A stretch of DNA of 64,000 bases from Streptomyces violaceorubidus (GCF_000717995.1 NZ_JODM01000018.1:62001-126000), one strand, 5' to 3'. Shown: positions 41,516-50,698, numbered from the stretch's first letter. Numbers and translations are program-made. Notes: a model not told the origin generated them from the letters alone.

Positions 41516-41973
41516 CGCACTGCCTCCAAGGGCCCACGTACCGGGGTCCGGTCCACCGCGCCGACCTGGCTGCGTGCGCCCGCACCCGGCTCCGTGCGCC
41601 CCATGCAACCACCACGGAACGAAGGACGTCCAGATTCCGCCCTTGCCAGTCCGGCCGGAATCGTTTTCGCCGGTTCGTACCGTACCGGGAGCGGATGCGC
41701 GCGGCGAGGACCTATTACGGCGTAATAGGTCCGGCCGAGCGGGTGAGCAGGTCCGGTCGGACCGGGTCGGGGGGCCGGAGCCCCGCTCTCGCCCCCCTGT
41801 CCGGTCACCGGCACGTCTGCCCCCACGGCCGAGCGACACACATGTCACACCTGCGCATGCGGCCCGTCGTGAACGACGGAGTAGGTCCCGCTCGTGTCAG
41901 AAGCATCGGAGTGCGCCGCACCCGTGGTACGCGACGGGCGGCGAGAAACATGTGCGAGTGAGGTCGTGACAAC
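41516..41973. other. Divergent intergenic region LAL 2 / BBE oxidase 2
   Basis: No gene in ~458 bp. Besides palindrome copy 5 it contains ACACATGT and ACATGTG elements (41838, 41949) near the oxidase start. Confidence 0.45.
41708..41732. repeat. CTATTACG palindrome, copy 5 (isolated)
   Basis: Perfect 12-1-12 palindrome around CTATTACGGCGTAATAG, 26 kb from the other four copies, in the LAL 2 / BBE 2 divergent region. Confidence 0.65.
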
Positions 41974-43395
41974 GTGAGTGTGGACAGGCTTGACCAGGTG
42001 GACGGAAGGCTGACGCCGCAGGACGTGGCCGCCCTACGACGCTCCGTCACCGGGCCGGTGCTGGAGCCGGGGGACGAGGAGTACGGGCCGGAATGCGCCA
42101 CCTACAACCTGACGTGCGGCTTCCGGCCCGCCGTGGTCGTCGGGGCGACGAGTGAGCAGGATGTCGTGGAGGCCGTCCGGTTCGCCGGGCGGCACGGGCT
42201 GGGCGTCGCGGTGAAGTCCGCGGCCCACCAGGTGACCTCGGCCGCCGAAGGCGCGCTGCTGATCACGGTCGAGCGGATGCGGGACCTCGTCGTCGACGCG
42301 GGCGAGCGCAGCGTACGGGTCGGGCCCGGCGTGCGGTGGACCGACGTGGTGCCGCGTGCCGCGGAGCACGGACTGGCCCCCATCGTGGGCTCGGCGCCGA
42401 ACGTCGGTGTCGTCGGATACACCCTCGGCGGCGGTCAGAGCCCGCTGCTGGGCCGGAGCCTGGGCTACGCCGCCGACCACGTGCGCCGCGTGAACCTGGT
42501 CACCGCGGACGGCGAACCGCGCCGTGTGACCGCCGAGAGCGACCCCGACCTGTTCTGGGCGGTGCGCGGCGGCAAGGGGAACTTCGGCGTCGTCACCGAG
42601 ATCGAGTTCGACGTCTTCCCGGTCACCCGCTTCTACGGCGGCGGCATCTACTTCGCGGGCGAGCACCTGGCCGACGTGCTCCGGGCCTGGCGTGCCTGGC
42701 TGCCCGGCGTGGGGGAGGACATGACGTCCTCCGTCGGCGTCCAGCGCCTGCCCGACGTGCCGATGCTGCCCGAGCCGCTGCGCGGCGCCTTCGTGGTCCA
42801 CCTGCGGATCGGCTACCTGGGCTCGGCCGAGGACGGGGCGGAGCTGCTGGCACCGCTGAGGGCGGCCGCGCCGGCGCTGATCGACCTGGTGGGGGAGAAG
42901 CCGTTCACCGCCATCGGGGAGATCCACCAGGACCCGGTGGACCCGATGCCGTACTTCGACCGCAGCGTCTGCCTGGAGGGGTTCGACGAGAAGGCCGTCG
43001 AGGCGTTCGTCGACCTGACGGGCGCGGAGTCGGGCTGCACCCTCGCCAACATCGAGATCCGCGCGCTCGGCGGTGCCTTCGACCGGGAGGCGGCGGTGCC
43101 CAACGCGGTGTCGAGCCGGGGCCTGCCGTACGTGGTCTTCGGGTTCGCGGTGGGGGCCCCGGACGAGGCGCCCCGGCTCAGGGGCGAGCTGGAGCGGGTC
43201 ATGGACGGGCTGTCGCCCTGGACGGCGCGGCGCAACATGGTGAACTTCCTCTCCCCGGACGAGGCGACCGACGCCGAGGGCGTGCGCCAGGTGTACGGGC
43301 CGGAGCGCTACGACCGGCTCGCCGCGGTGAAGAGGACCTACGACCCGGGCAACGTCTTCCGGTTCAACCACAACATCGTGCCCGCGGGGGCGTGA
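41974..43395 (+). CDS. FAD-dependent oxidase of the BBE/PCMH family, copy 2
   Basis: The product is 473 residues from GTG 41974 with GAGG ten bases upstream. It is colinear with copy 1: KSAAHQVTSAAEG holds the FAD-anchoring His, GYTLGGGQSPLLGRSLGYAA the second anchoring region (Cys replaced by Ala), and YDPGNVFRFNHNIVPA the C-terminal BBE motif. Substitutions around the first His suggest a different substrate. It is alone between LAL 2 and the second deformylase. The operator-like GGTTCGCACGTGTGGGTG lies 40 bp after its stop. Confidence 0.85.
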   Translation: MSVDRLDQVDGRLTPQDVAALRRSVTGPVLEPGDEEYGPECATYNLTCGFRPAVVVGATSEQDVVEAVRFAGRHGLGVAVKSAAHQVTSAAEGALLITVERMRDLVVDAGERSVRVGPGVRWTDVVPRAAEHGLAPIVGSAPNVGVVGYTLGGGQSPLLGRSLGYAADHVRRVNLVTADGEPRRVTAESDPDLFWAVRGGKGNFGVVTEIEFDVFPVTRFYGGGIYFAGEHLADVLRAWRAWLPGVGEDMTSSVGVQRLPDVPMLPEPLRGAFVVHLRIGYLGSAEDGAELLAPLRAAAPALIDLVGEKPFTAIGEIHQDPVDPMPYFDRSVCLEGFDEKAVEAFVDLTGAESGCTLANIEIRALGGAFDREAAVPNAVSSRGLPYVVFGFAVGAPDEAPRLRGELERVMDGLSPWTARRNMVNFLSPDEATDAEGVRQVYGPERYDRLAAVKRTYDPGNVFRFNHNIVPAGA

Positions 43396-43435
43396 GCGCC
43401 GGTCCGTCCCGGGACCCGGGTGAACCATTGGACCT

Positions 43436-43453
43436 GGTTCGCACGTGTGGGTG
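43436..43453. promoter_or_regulatory. Second copy of the GGTTCRCACGTGTGRGTG site
   Basis: 16 of 18 bases match the site at 30811. It lies between BBE 2 and deformylase 2, ~240 bp upstream of the latter. Confidence 0.45.
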
Positions 43454-43692
43454 ACAGCAGGTCCCCGCCGTGTCCCGGGCGCGGCGGGGCCGACGGCGGA
43501 CCCCGCGGCGCTGCTCCACGGGCCGTCGACTCCCGGGCTCCCGGGCCGACTTCGCTGTGGGGAGCGAGCGTCGTGCCCAAGGGAGCCCGGGACTGCCCGC
43601 GCCCGCTTCCACACCCGCGCCCGCGGTCGCGAGAGGGGGGAAGGGACACACTTCACTCCACATGTGTCGCGATTTGCTGGCAAGCTGGTCAC

Positions 43693-44331
43693 ATGAGCGA
43701 GAAACCTATGTCGCTGTCCGTGCGGGTCGAGGAACTGCTGGCGGCCGACGGCCCCCTACCGATCGTCGCCGCGGGCGACCCGGTGCTGCGGGCCGTCGCG
43801 CAACCGTACGACGGACAGCTCGGCGACGCGCTGCTCGGCCGGTTGGTGACCAGGATGCGCGAGACGATGCTGGCGGCGCCGGGTGTCGGGCTGGCCGCCC
43901 CCCAGGTCGGCGTCCCGCTGAGCATCGCGGTCGTGGAGGACGCGGCCCGCGGCCCGCAGGAGGCGCTGGAGGCGCGCGGGCGCGTCCCGCTGCCGTTCCG
44001 GGTGCTGGTCAACCCCGCCTACGAACCCGAGGGCGAGGAGCGGGCCGCGTTCTTCGAGGGCTGCCTGAGCGTGTCCGGCTGGCAGGCCGTGGTGGCCCGG
44101 CACGCCCGGGTCCGGCTGCGCGGGCTCGACGAACAGGGCGCCGCGATCGACGAGGTGGTGACCGGCTGGCCGGCCCGGATCGTGCAGCACGAGACGGACC
44201 ATCTGCGCGGCACCCTCTATCTGGACGTGGCCGAGCTGCGGTCGCTGTCGTCCAACGCGGCCGTCGCCGAGCGCTGGTCGCAGCCGGGCCCCGAAACGGC
44301 CGCCGCGGCCCTGGGGTTCCCCGTGGTGTGA
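43693..44331 (+). CDS. def: Peptide deformylase, second copy
   Basis: The product is 212 residues from ATG 43693; no good ribosome site is visible, so a leaderless start or ATG 43708 is possible. Motifs are GVGLAAPQ (64-71), EGCLSVSGW with C124, and HETDH (H166, E167, H170). It shares the N-terminal GDPVLR segment and the C-terminal ELRSLSS region with the copy at 9625. A CACATGTG palindrome (43659-43666) lies 27 bp upstream. Confidence 0.9.
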   Translation: MSEKPMSLSVRVEELLAADGPLPIVAAGDPVLRAVAQPYDGQLGDALLGRLVTRMRETMLAAPGVGLAAPQVGVPLSIAVVEDAARGPQEALEARGRVPLPFRVLVNPAYEPEGEERAAFFEGCLSVSGWQAVVARHARVRLRGLDEQGAAIDEVVTGWPARIVQHETDHLRGTLYLDVAELRSLSSNAAVAERWSQPGPETAAAALGFPVV

Positions 44332-44497
44332 CTGCCGCCGCGGCCCCGGAAACGCCTCCCCGTCCCACCGTCAAGTGACTGATGCACCGGGCTCGTCCGG
44401 CCGGGCAGGCTGGGACGAGCCGATACCTCCGGCGACACGGTCCGCATCGGGACACCCACGAACGCCGGTACGTCCGACACGGAGAAGAGGAACTGGC

Positions 44498-45385
44498 GTG
44501 GCACTGGTCGAACAGCAGACGCTGAAGAGCAGCAACCCGATACTTTCCCGGCCGCAGTTCACCCGGCGCGGTGGGCAGAAGACGGCGGTCAGGGACCCGC
44601 GGACCGGCCTCGCCGTCGTCCTCGACCGCATCGGTGCCGGCACGGAACGGGAGCAGGACGACGCCGCGCGCCCCGTGCCGCCGCTGTACGTCGGTGACCT
44701 GTTGACCATGGACACCGTGCTGCCCCGCGCGGCCACCGCCCTGGGCACCACCGCCCTCGTGGCGGTCCTGTCCTGGACGGTGCTGCCGCCCGCCCGGATC
44801 GGTACGGCCTGGTCCTGGGGCATCGTCGCCGCGGCGGCGGTCCTCACGGCGGTGCTGGTGATCACGCAGTACCGCAGGAACAAGCCGTCCGCGACCCTGA
44901 CCCTCGCCTTCGCCGCCGCCCAGGGCCTGTTCCTCGGCACGCTCTCCGGGACCGCCTTCAGCCACCTGTCGCCCGGCCTCCTCGTCCAGACCGTCCTCGG
45001 CACGATCGCGGCCGGCGCCGGGGTGCTCTTCGCACAGGCGCTGCACTGGATCCGGGTCAGCCACCGCTTCCGTGCCTTCATCGGCGCCGCGCTGCTGGGC
45101 CTCGGCCTGCTCGCGCTGGCCGACTGGATGCTGTACCCCGTCATGGGGCTGGACGGCCTGGGCCTGCGCCCCTTCGGCCTCGGCCTCTTCATGGCCCTGG
45201 TGGGCGTCGCCCTCGGCGCCTCCTTCCTGCCCCTGCACCTCAAGCAGGTGGAGAACGGCGTCACCTACGGCGCGTCCCGCGACCAGGCCTGGCCCGCCGC
45301 GTTCGGCCTGACCCTGACCATGGTGTGGCTCTACGTCGAGACCGTGCGGCTGCTCACCCTCTACCAGGGCGACGACGTCTACTGA
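44498..45385 (+). CDS. Bax inhibitor-1/YccA-family membrane protein
   Basis: The product is 295 residues from GTG 44498 with AGAGGAA upstream. After a ~75-residue cytoplasmic N-terminus, seven membrane helices follow. The BI-1/TMBIM pattern is visible in LTLAFAAAQGLFLGTLSG, IRVSHRFRAFIGAALLG and the last helices with LTMVWLYVETVRLLTLYQ. Family members act as pH-sensitive calcium leak channels; the bacterial role is uncertain. Confidence 0.85.
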   Translation: MALVEQQTLKSSNPILSRPQFTRRGGQKTAVRDPRTGLAVVLDRIGAGTEREQDDAARPVPPLYVGDLLTMDTVLPRAATALGTTALVAVLSWTVLPPARIGTAWSWGIVAAAAVLTAVLVITQYRRNKPSATLTLAFAAAQGLFLGTLSGTAFSHLSPGLLVQTVLGTIAAGAGVLFAQALHWIRVSHRFRAFIGAALLGLGLLALADWMLYPVMGLDGLGLRPFGLGLFMALVGVALGASFLPLHLKQVENGVTYGASRDQAWPAAFGLTLTMVWLYVETVRLLTLYQGDDVY

Positions 45386-45404
45386 ACCACCGGGCCGGAC
45401 CGAT

Positions 45405-45439
45405 CCCGACGGCCCTCACGGGCCCTCACGGCCGTCGGG
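45405..45439. terminator. Bidirectional terminator BI-1 / TetR C
   Basis: CCCGACGGC (45405-45413) pairs with GCCGTCGGG (45431-45439), between convergent stops. Confidence 0.6.
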
Positions 45440-45441
45440 GA

Positions 45442-46020
45442 TCACCCCGCCGTGCCCGTCGGCAGCTCCGCCGCGGCAGCGGACGGGCACAGTCCCCGCA
45501 GCACCGTCTCGAACAGCCGGCCCGACCTGACCGGGTCCTCGGCCCCGGCGCCGACGTGCCACAGCGGACCGAGCAGCAAGAGCACGTCGTCGGCCGTCGT
45601 ACCCGCGAGGATGGTTCCGGCCGCCTCGTTGAGGCGCACCAGCGTCGACAGGGCGTCGAGAAGTGGACGGTACGCCTCGCCGCAGGGCTTCGCGGGCGCG
45701 CTCGTGACCAGGTTCATGACGTTCGCGAACTCGGGGAAGGACCGGCCCACCTCCAGCAGACGCTCCAGCCAGGTGCGCAGCGCGCGATGCGGGGGCAGAT
45801 GGCCCAGGAGCGCGGGTACGGCGTTCACGAGGCTTTCCACCTCGTCCTGGTACACCTCCAGGACCAAGCACTCCCTGCTCGGGAAATGCCGGTAGAGCGT
45901 CCCCTGGCCCACGCCCGCCCGGCGCGCGATGGACTTCAGGGAGGCGTCACCCGGCGCGGCGAGCACCTCGGCCGCCGCTTCGAGGATGCGCAGCCGGTTG
46001 CCTTGGGCGTCCGATCTCAT
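45442..46020 (-). CDS. TetR-family regulator C
   Basis: The product is 192 residues from ATG 46020 (MRSDAQGNRLRILEAAAEVL). The helix-turn-helix is SLKSIARRAGVGQGTLYRHF followed by PSRECLVLEVY; the C-terminal domain resembles the SbtR-like group. It is divergent from a small unknown gene at 46201; the gap holds ACACGT direct repeats (46104-46121) that may be its operator. Confidence 0.85.
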   Translation of the reverse strand: MRSDAQGNRLRILEAAAEVLAAPGDASLKSIARRAGVGQGTLYRHFPSRECLVLEVYQDEVESLVNAVPALLGHLPPHRALRTWLERLLEVGRSFPEFANVMNLVTSAPAKPCGEAYRPLLDALSTLVRLNEAAGTILAGTTADDVLLLLGPLWHVGAGAEDPVRSGRLFETVLRGLCPSAAAAELPTGTAG

Positions 46021-46200
46021 TGATGCTCCGGTTTTCCTCTCCGGCGTGACACCGCCGGACCATGTGTCACACGGTCCTCGCGGCCGGGCGAGGCCCGGCA
46101 GGGACACACGTCGAGACACGTATCATTCTCGAACTTACACCGTCCGCCGTTCCCGCGGACGTACTCCCCCCGTCACTTGTCTGAAGGAATACTCACACCT

Positions 46201-46587
46201 ATGCCTCTGGGATCGGTCGCCACTCACACCTTTGCCGCAGGGCACCTCTCGGCCGTGGGGCGGCTCACCGCGCTGACGGCGGACCTCGCCGGGGACCTGG
46301 ACGGGGGCAGGTGGGTTCTGGGACCGCTGGAGCGGACGCTGGCGGCCCGCCTGCTGCTGGCCTGCGCCGGGGACGGACACTTCACCCCGCCCCGGCTGCG
46401 CGAGGCCCTGTGGGAGGGAAGCCTCGCCCTGACGTACACGGGGGAGGGGCGGCTGGCCCGGCTGCTCACGCAGTCGTGCGAGGTGGCCGAGGAGCCGGTG
46501 CCGGAGGCCGAGTCCGTCCTGGCCGAGGCGGTGCGGCTGCTGGAGCGGGCGGCACGGTCCGGGGCCGCGGACGGCGACCGGCACTGA
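46201..46587 (+). CDS. Hypothetical protein divergent to TetR C
   Basis: The product is 128 residues from ATG 46201; GAAGGA lies 12 bases upstream. The sequence is mostly helical (VGRLTALTADLAGDLDGG, PLERTLAARLLLACAGDG, ESVLAEAVRLLERAARS) without membrane segments or a recognised family. Its position suggests control by TetR C. Confidence 0.55.
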   Translation: MPLGSVATHTFAAGHLSAVGRLTALTADLAGDLDGGRWVLGPLERTLAARLLLACAGDGHFTPPRLREALWEGSLALTYTGEGRLARLLTQSCEVAEEPVPEAESVLAEAVRLLERAARSGAADGDRH

Positions 46588-46762
46588 CCGCGCCACGTCT
46601 CCACACCGCCATGTCCCCACGTCGTCATGTCGGTGCGCCGTCGCCCGACGTGTCCCGACGTGTCCCACTGTGCCAGTCAGATGACGGATGTGTGCGCGTG
46701 CCGTGGGCGGAAGACTCGGCGGCACGAAGCTCGCACCGTTGACGCAAGAACAGGGGGACAGC

Positions 46763-47293
46763 ATGACGAGACATCCCGGGTGCGGCCGACCGGACCATGA
46801 CCGTTCGCCGGCCGGACCGTCGTCGATCAGGCAGTCGCCGATCAGGCAGTCGTCGACCCGGTCGGCCCCGGCCGGGCGGCGGGCCGGGGCCGGTGAGGCG
46901 GACCGGCCCCCCGTCCTGTCCCTGGTACGGGACTCCGACGGCGGCCGTCGCACACCCGTCGCCCTGGCCCTGCTGACCCGCGGCCCCATGCCGGACGGAG
47001 TCCGCGGCGCGCTCGTCGCGGTGACGTGCGGCCGGGTCATGGCCACCTGGGTGCCGGCCGGACCGTTCCGCGTCCCGCCGGGCCGGGTCCTGCTGTCCTG
47101 GACCCGCACCGCCGACGGCCGGGCGGACGTCACCGCCCGTCTGGGGCTCGCCGGTGCGCAGGTGCTGCTGGCCGTCTGGCCCGGTCTGGACGGTGAGTGG
47201 TCCGGTGTCGTCCGGCCGACCGTCGCGGAGGTGACGGAACTGCACGCCGCGCTGCACCTGGCGACCGCGGTCCTGGACCGCCTGGCCGACTGA
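46763..47293 (+). CDS. Hypothetical protein
   Basis: The product is 176 residues from ATG 46763 with AGGGGGA upstream. The N-terminal ~45 residues are low-complexity with a short repeat (SIRQSPIRQSSTR); the rest looks folded (TPVALALLTRGPMPDGVRG, RVLLSWTRTADGRADVTA, ELHAALHLATAVLDRL). No family is recognised. A CAGTCAGATGACGG element, similar to the LAL-associated motif, lies at 46674. Confidence 0.5.
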   Translation: MTRHPGCGRPDHDRSPAGPSSIRQSPIRQSSTRSAPAGRRAGAGEADRPPVLSLVRDSDGGRRTPVALALLTRGPMPDGVRGALVAVTCGRVMATWVPAGPFRVPPGRVLLSWTRTADGRADVTARLGLAGAQVLLAVWPGLDGEWSGVVRPTVAEVTELHAALHLATAVLDRLAD

Positions 47294-47341
47294 CCCCGGC
47301 GCGGGACGTCGGTCGAGAAGACCCCGTCCACCCCACCTGGC

Positions 47342-47406
47342 GCACCACGCACTTCGTCCGCGTACCACCCCCCAAAGGGGCGGTGCGCGGACGAAGTGCG
47401 TGGTGC
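47342..47406. terminator. Long bidirectional terminator
   Basis: 21-bp perfect outer stem (47342-47362 with 47386-47406) and an inner stem with one mismatch, between convergent stops at 47293 and 47415. Confidence 0.85.
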
Positions 47407-47414
47407 AGCCGGTG

Positions 47415-48266
47415 TCAGCGGACGGTGGCGTGGGCGGCGCGCTCGATGACGCCGGCCACCAGGTGGGGGTGGGAGACGGCGACCGAGTGGGAGGCGGCGA
47501 CCTCGGTGGTGTGGGCGTGGGCGCGCTTGGCCATGAAGCGCTGCACGGCCGCGGGGATGTTCAGGTCGCGGGTGGTGACGATGTCCCAGGTGGGCTTGTT
47601 CTTCCAGGCGGCCGTCGTGGCCTTCTCCTCCAGGGCCGACTGGGCGACCGGGCGCTGCGCGGCGGCCATGAGGGCGGCCTGCTGGGCCGGGACGTCGGCG
47701 GCGAACTGGTGGCGGAACTTGTCCTGCTGGATGTACAGGTCGGTGGCGGTGGAGCCGTCGGCCTGGGTGTAGGTGACCGGGTCGAGGGCGTCGGGGAGGG
47801 TCGAGCCCGGGTACTTGTTGGTCAGCTCCAGGGCGCTCTCGCCGGGCGCCGGCAGGAAGGCGGCGACGTAGACCAGGGCCTTGACCGAGTCGTCGCCGGC
47901 GGCGGCCTCGCTGATGACGTTGCCGCCGTAGGAGTGGCCGACGAGGATCTTCGGGCCCTTGATGTGGTCGAGGACCGTGCGCAGGGCCGCGGCGTCGGAG
48001 GCCGGGCCGCGCAGCGGGTTGGCGGCGGCGACGACGGGGTAGCCGTCGGCGCGCAGTTCTTCGATGACGCCGTTCCAGCTGGAGCCGTCGGCGAAGGCTC
48101 CGTGCTCCAGGACGACGGTCGGCTTGGTGTGCCGGGCCGAATCGACGGTCTCGGGGGCGCTGTTGGCGGTGCCGCTCAGGGCGAACGCGCCGAGCGCGAG
48201 CCCCGCCGTGAGCGTCGAGACCGCACCCGTCACCACTCGCTTGCGTCCACCCTTGATGCTCACCAC
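47415..48266 (-). CDS. Secreted alpha/beta hydrolase
   Basis: The product is 283 residues from GTG 48266 with GGAAGGA upstream. A signal peptide covers about 1-37 (RKRVVTGAVSTLTAGLALG...). The hydrolase core shows VVLEHGAFADGSSWNG as oxyanion region, nucleophile elbow GHSYGG and the C-terminal His in AASHSVAVSHP. It belongs to the small secreted esterase group often annotated as salicylate-esterase-like; the substrate is unknown. Two GTCACC-N9-GGTGAC operators lie on its promoter. Confidence 0.8.
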   Translation of the reverse strand: MVSIKGGRKRVVTGAVSTLTAGLALGAFALSGTANSAPETVDSARHTKPTVVLEHGAFADGSSWNGVIEELRADGYPVVAAANPLRGPASDAAALRTVLDHIKGPKILVGHSYGGNVISEAAAGDDSVKALVYVAAFLPAPGESALELTNKYPGSTLPDALDPVTYTQADGSTATDLYIQQDKFRHQFAADVPAQQAALMAAAQRPVAQSALEEKATTAAWKNKPTWDIVTTRDLNIPAAVQRFMAKRAHAHTTEVAASHSVAVSHPHLVAGVIERAAHATVR

Positions 48267-48322
48267 GGTTCTGTTCCTTCCACATGTTCCAGTAGCGGTG
48301 TCGAGCCGGTTCCACCGGCGAA

Positions 48323-48382
48323 GTCACCGCTTTGACTGGTGACGAATCTGCCAGATGCTGCGTCACCTGTCAAGGGGGTGAC
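48323..48382 (-). promoter_or_regulatory. Promoter with double GTCACC-N9-GGTGAC operator (secreted hydrolase)
   Basis: Perfect sites at 48323-48343 and 48362-48382, centres 39 bp apart. On the minus strand the upstream site contains TTGACA (48373-48368) and, 17 bp on, CAGATT (48350-48345), a good -35/-10 pair. Confidence 0.65.
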
Positions 48383-48424
48383 GCGAGTCGGTGTGTGTTT
48401 CACGATGTGTGTTCCATGAGCAGC

Positions 48425-48457
48425 CCCCCGGTCGGCGGACACGCCGCTGACCGGGGG
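48425..48457 (-). terminator. Terminator of the creatininase-like gene
   Basis: 14-bp stem with one G-T pair (48425-48438 with 48444-48457), downstream of the minus-strand stop at 48481. Confidence 0.7.
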
Positions 48458-48480
48458 CGTCGTGCCCTGTGCTGCCCGGC

Positions 48481-49266
48481 TCACGGCCGGGTCCGGGCCT
48501 CGTCGTCCTTCCTGGCCCAGGGGTTGCCCGCGATGATGTCGGCGAGCGCCTGGGCGCAGCCGTCCAGCATCCGCTCGCCCTTCTCCCGGCTCGCCGAACG
48601 GGCGTCGCCGGCCACGCCGGACGCGGTGATCCGGTCGAAGGTCACCGCCATGTACAGCGGGTCGTCGGACTCGGCGGGCAGGGTGATCCGCGGTCCGTGC
48701 GCCTCGGGCAGGTGCTCGGCGCGGATCAGGTCGGGATGGGCGGCCATCATCATGGACGTCTCGCCCTCGCAGGCGTGCATGAGGCCGTCCTGGGTCTCCA
48801 GGGTGTCGCGCACGACCGCCCGTCCCGCGCCGAAGTAGCTGGCGAAGGCGATCGGCGTCGCGAGTTCCAGGGTCAGCTCGGTCGTCAGGGCGTTCAGGGC
48901 GGTCATGTTGCCGCCGTGTCCGTTGACGATGAGGATGCGGGAGAAGCCGACCCGGATCGCGGACCGGCAGATGTCCCGCAGCAGCGCGTGCAGGGTGGCC
49001 AGGCTGAGGGTGAGGGTCCCCCCGAACGGCATGTGATGCTCCGACAGGCCGGTCGGGACCGACGGCGCGACCACCGTGGCGGTGTGCTCCGCCGCGCGCA
49101 GGGCCGTGCGCCGGCACACCTCCGCGGCCAGGAGGTCGTCCACGCCGGTGGGCAGGTGGGGGCCGTGCTGCTCGGTGGCCCCCACCGGCAGCAGCACCAC
49201 CGCGTCCCGGGCCGCGAGTGCGCGCAGTTCGGCGGCGGTCAGACGGTTCCACTGGACTTCGCTCAT
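48481..49266 (-). CDS. Creatininase-family amidohydrolase
   Basis: The product is 261 residues from ATG 49266 with AGGAGGAG upstream. Metal-binding motifs of the creatininase fold are clear: GATEQHGPHLPTGVDD (E32, H34, D43), NGHGGN and ACEGETSMM. Members hydrolyse creatinine, other cyclic amides, or process RiPP-type precursors (MftE). No radical-SAM or precursor gene is nearby, so a catabolic amidase role is more likely. It lies ~95 bp downstream of the epoxide-hydrolase-like gene on the same strand and may be co-transcribed. Confidence 0.85.
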   Translation of the reverse strand: MSEVQWNRLTAAELRALAARDAVVLLPVGATEQHGPHLPTGVDDLLAAEVCRRTALRAAEHTATVVAPSVPTGLSEHHMPFGGTLTLSLATLHALLRDICRSAIRVGFSRILIVNGHGGNMTALNALTTELTLELATPIAFASYFGAGRAVVRDTLETQDGLMHACEGETSMMMAAHPDLIRAEHLPEAHGPRITLPAESDDPLYMAVTFDRITASGVAGDARSASREKGERMLDGCAQALADIIAGNPWARKDDEARTRP

Positions 49267-49360
49267 CGGGGACTCCTCCTGGGAGTGAACGGCCCGACGG
49301 ACGAGGGTCCCCGGGCCGGTGGCTGGTGGGGGTGGTGCGGGTGGGGGTGCGGGTGCGGAC

Positions 49361-50437
49361 TCAGAGGTGGTCGGCGTCGACCACGGCCTGGGCGAAGGCG
49401 GTGGGCGCCTCCTGCGGCAGGTTGTGGCCGATGTTCGCGATGGTGCGGTGCGCGTAGGGGCCGGTGAAGTGGTTGCGGTAGCTCGAACCGTCGCCGGGCG
49501 GCGGAGTGAAGGGATCGAGGGCGGCGTCGAGGGTGACGGTGGGGACGTGGATGGAGGGCTGGGCGGCGAGCAGCTTCTCCTGGCGCGCGTACCGGTGGTC
49601 CGTGTCGACCAGGCCGATGCGCCAGCGGTAGTTGAAGAGCACGACGGCCGCGTAGTCCGGGTTCTTGAACGCCTCGGCGGTGCGGTTGTAGGTGGCGTCG
49701 TCGAAGTCCCAGTTGGGGGAGACCAGGGTCCACACGTAGCGGCACAGCGCGAGGCGGCTGTCCTCGTCCTCCATGGCCGCCTTGCCCCGGGGGGTGGCGA
49801 AGTACCACTGGTACCACCACGTGTGCTCGACGCCCGGGGCGGCGGGTGCGACCTGCGCCTTGCGATTGGTGATGAGGTAACCGCTGGTGGAGACCATGGA
49901 CGTGACCCGCTCCGGCCACAGGGCGGCGATGATGTCGGCGGTGCGCGAGCCCCAGTCGAAGCCGGCCAGCACGGCCTTCTCGATCTTCAGGGCGTCCATC
50001 AGGGCGATGACGTCCAGCGCGATGGCGGACTGCTCGGCCGTGCGCGGGGTGCGGTGGGACAGGAAGGTGGTGCTGCCGTGTCCGCGCAGGTACGGGACGA
50101 TGACGCGGTAGCCCAGGTCGGCGAGGAGCGGGGCGACGTCGACGTAGCTGTGGATGTCGTACGGCCAGCCGTGCAGCAGCAGGACCACCGGGCCGTGGGA
50201 GGGGCCGGCCTCGGCGTAACCGACGTTCAGGACACCCGCCTTGACCTGCTTGAGCTTTTCGAAGGAGGTGTGGGTGCCCGGCGTGATGGCCGGGACGGTG
50301 GGAGCCTGCGAGCCGCCGCCCGGCCGCCCGTGCGAGGCGGTGGAGGCGAACGCGTCGGTCCCCAGGCCCGCCAGCGAGACCGCGGCCGCGCCGGTGCCCA
50401 GCCCGACGGCCTTGCTGAAAGTACGCCTGTTGATCAT
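49361..50437 (-). CDS. Tat-exported epoxide-hydrolase-like alpha/beta hydrolase
   Basis: The product is 358 residues from ATG 50437 with GGAAGG upstream. A twin-arginine signal NRRTFSKAVG leads the protein. The core has LLLHGWPYDIHSY, the nucleophile elbow GFDWGSR with Asp instead of Ser, and the C-terminal IGHNLPQE His. An Asp nucleophile is typical of epoxide hydrolases and haloalkane dehalogenases. The enzyme would act outside the membrane. Its promoter carries the GTCACC-N9-GGTGAC operator and two GTCRAATGAC motifs lie further upstream, next to LAL 3. Confidence 0.85.
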   Translation of the reverse strand: MINRRTFSKAVGLGTGAAAVSLAGLGTDAFASTASHGRPGGGSQAPTVPAITPGTHTSFEKLKQVKAGVLNVGYAEAGPSHGPVVLLLHGWPYDIHSYVDVAPLLADLGYRVIVPYLRGHGSTTFLSHRTPRTAEQSAIALDVIALMDALKIEKAVLAGFDWGSRTADIIAALWPERVTSMVSTSGYLITNRKAQVAPAAPGVEHTWWYQWYFATPRGKAAMEDEDSRLALCRYVWTLVSPNWDFDDATYNRTAEAFKNPDYAAVVLFNYRWRIGLVDTDHRYARQEKLLAAQPSIHVPTVTLDAALDPFTPPPGDGSSYRNHFTGPYAHRTIANIGHNLPQEAPTAFAQAVVDADHL

Positions 50438-50530
50438 GTCAAACCTTCCGTCATGCGTTGTCCGGTGACCGGCTCGTGCCCGCGGTGCCGCTCACACCTG
50501 CCGTACGGGAGTACCGGGCCGCGGGGGCAC

Positions 50531-50573
50531 GGTGACCCTTGCACAGAAGGGCGTCACCTGTCCAACAGGTGAC
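50531..50573 (-). promoter_or_regulatory. GTCACC-N9-GGTGAC operator (epoxide hydrolase)
   Basis: Perfect site at 50553-50573 (arms extend to CGTCACCTGT) plus a half-site GGTGAC at 50531-50536 where the second operator would be expected. TTGGAC (50565-50560, minus strand) may be the -35 element. Confidence 0.6.
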
Positions 50574-50639
50574 GGAACTGATCGGGATGGGGCGGGGCCG
50601 ACGCCCATACTCTGGCCCCGGGGGTCGGCGGACACATCA

Positions 50640-50649
50640 GTCAAATGAC
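50640..50649 (+). promoter_or_regulatory. GTCRAATGAC motif near LAL 3, first copy
   Basis: CAGTCAAATGACGG, ~205 bp upstream of the epoxide-hydrolase start. Confidence 0.4.
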
Positions 50650-50698
50650 GGCACGAAACGGATAGGAGAGACGAAATCGACCGCCTGCGGCTGTCTCG

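Noticed and set aside
38621..41725. 1034-residue plus-strand frame over LAL 2
   Set aside because: Same reason; the minus strand encodes Walker and LuxR motifs.
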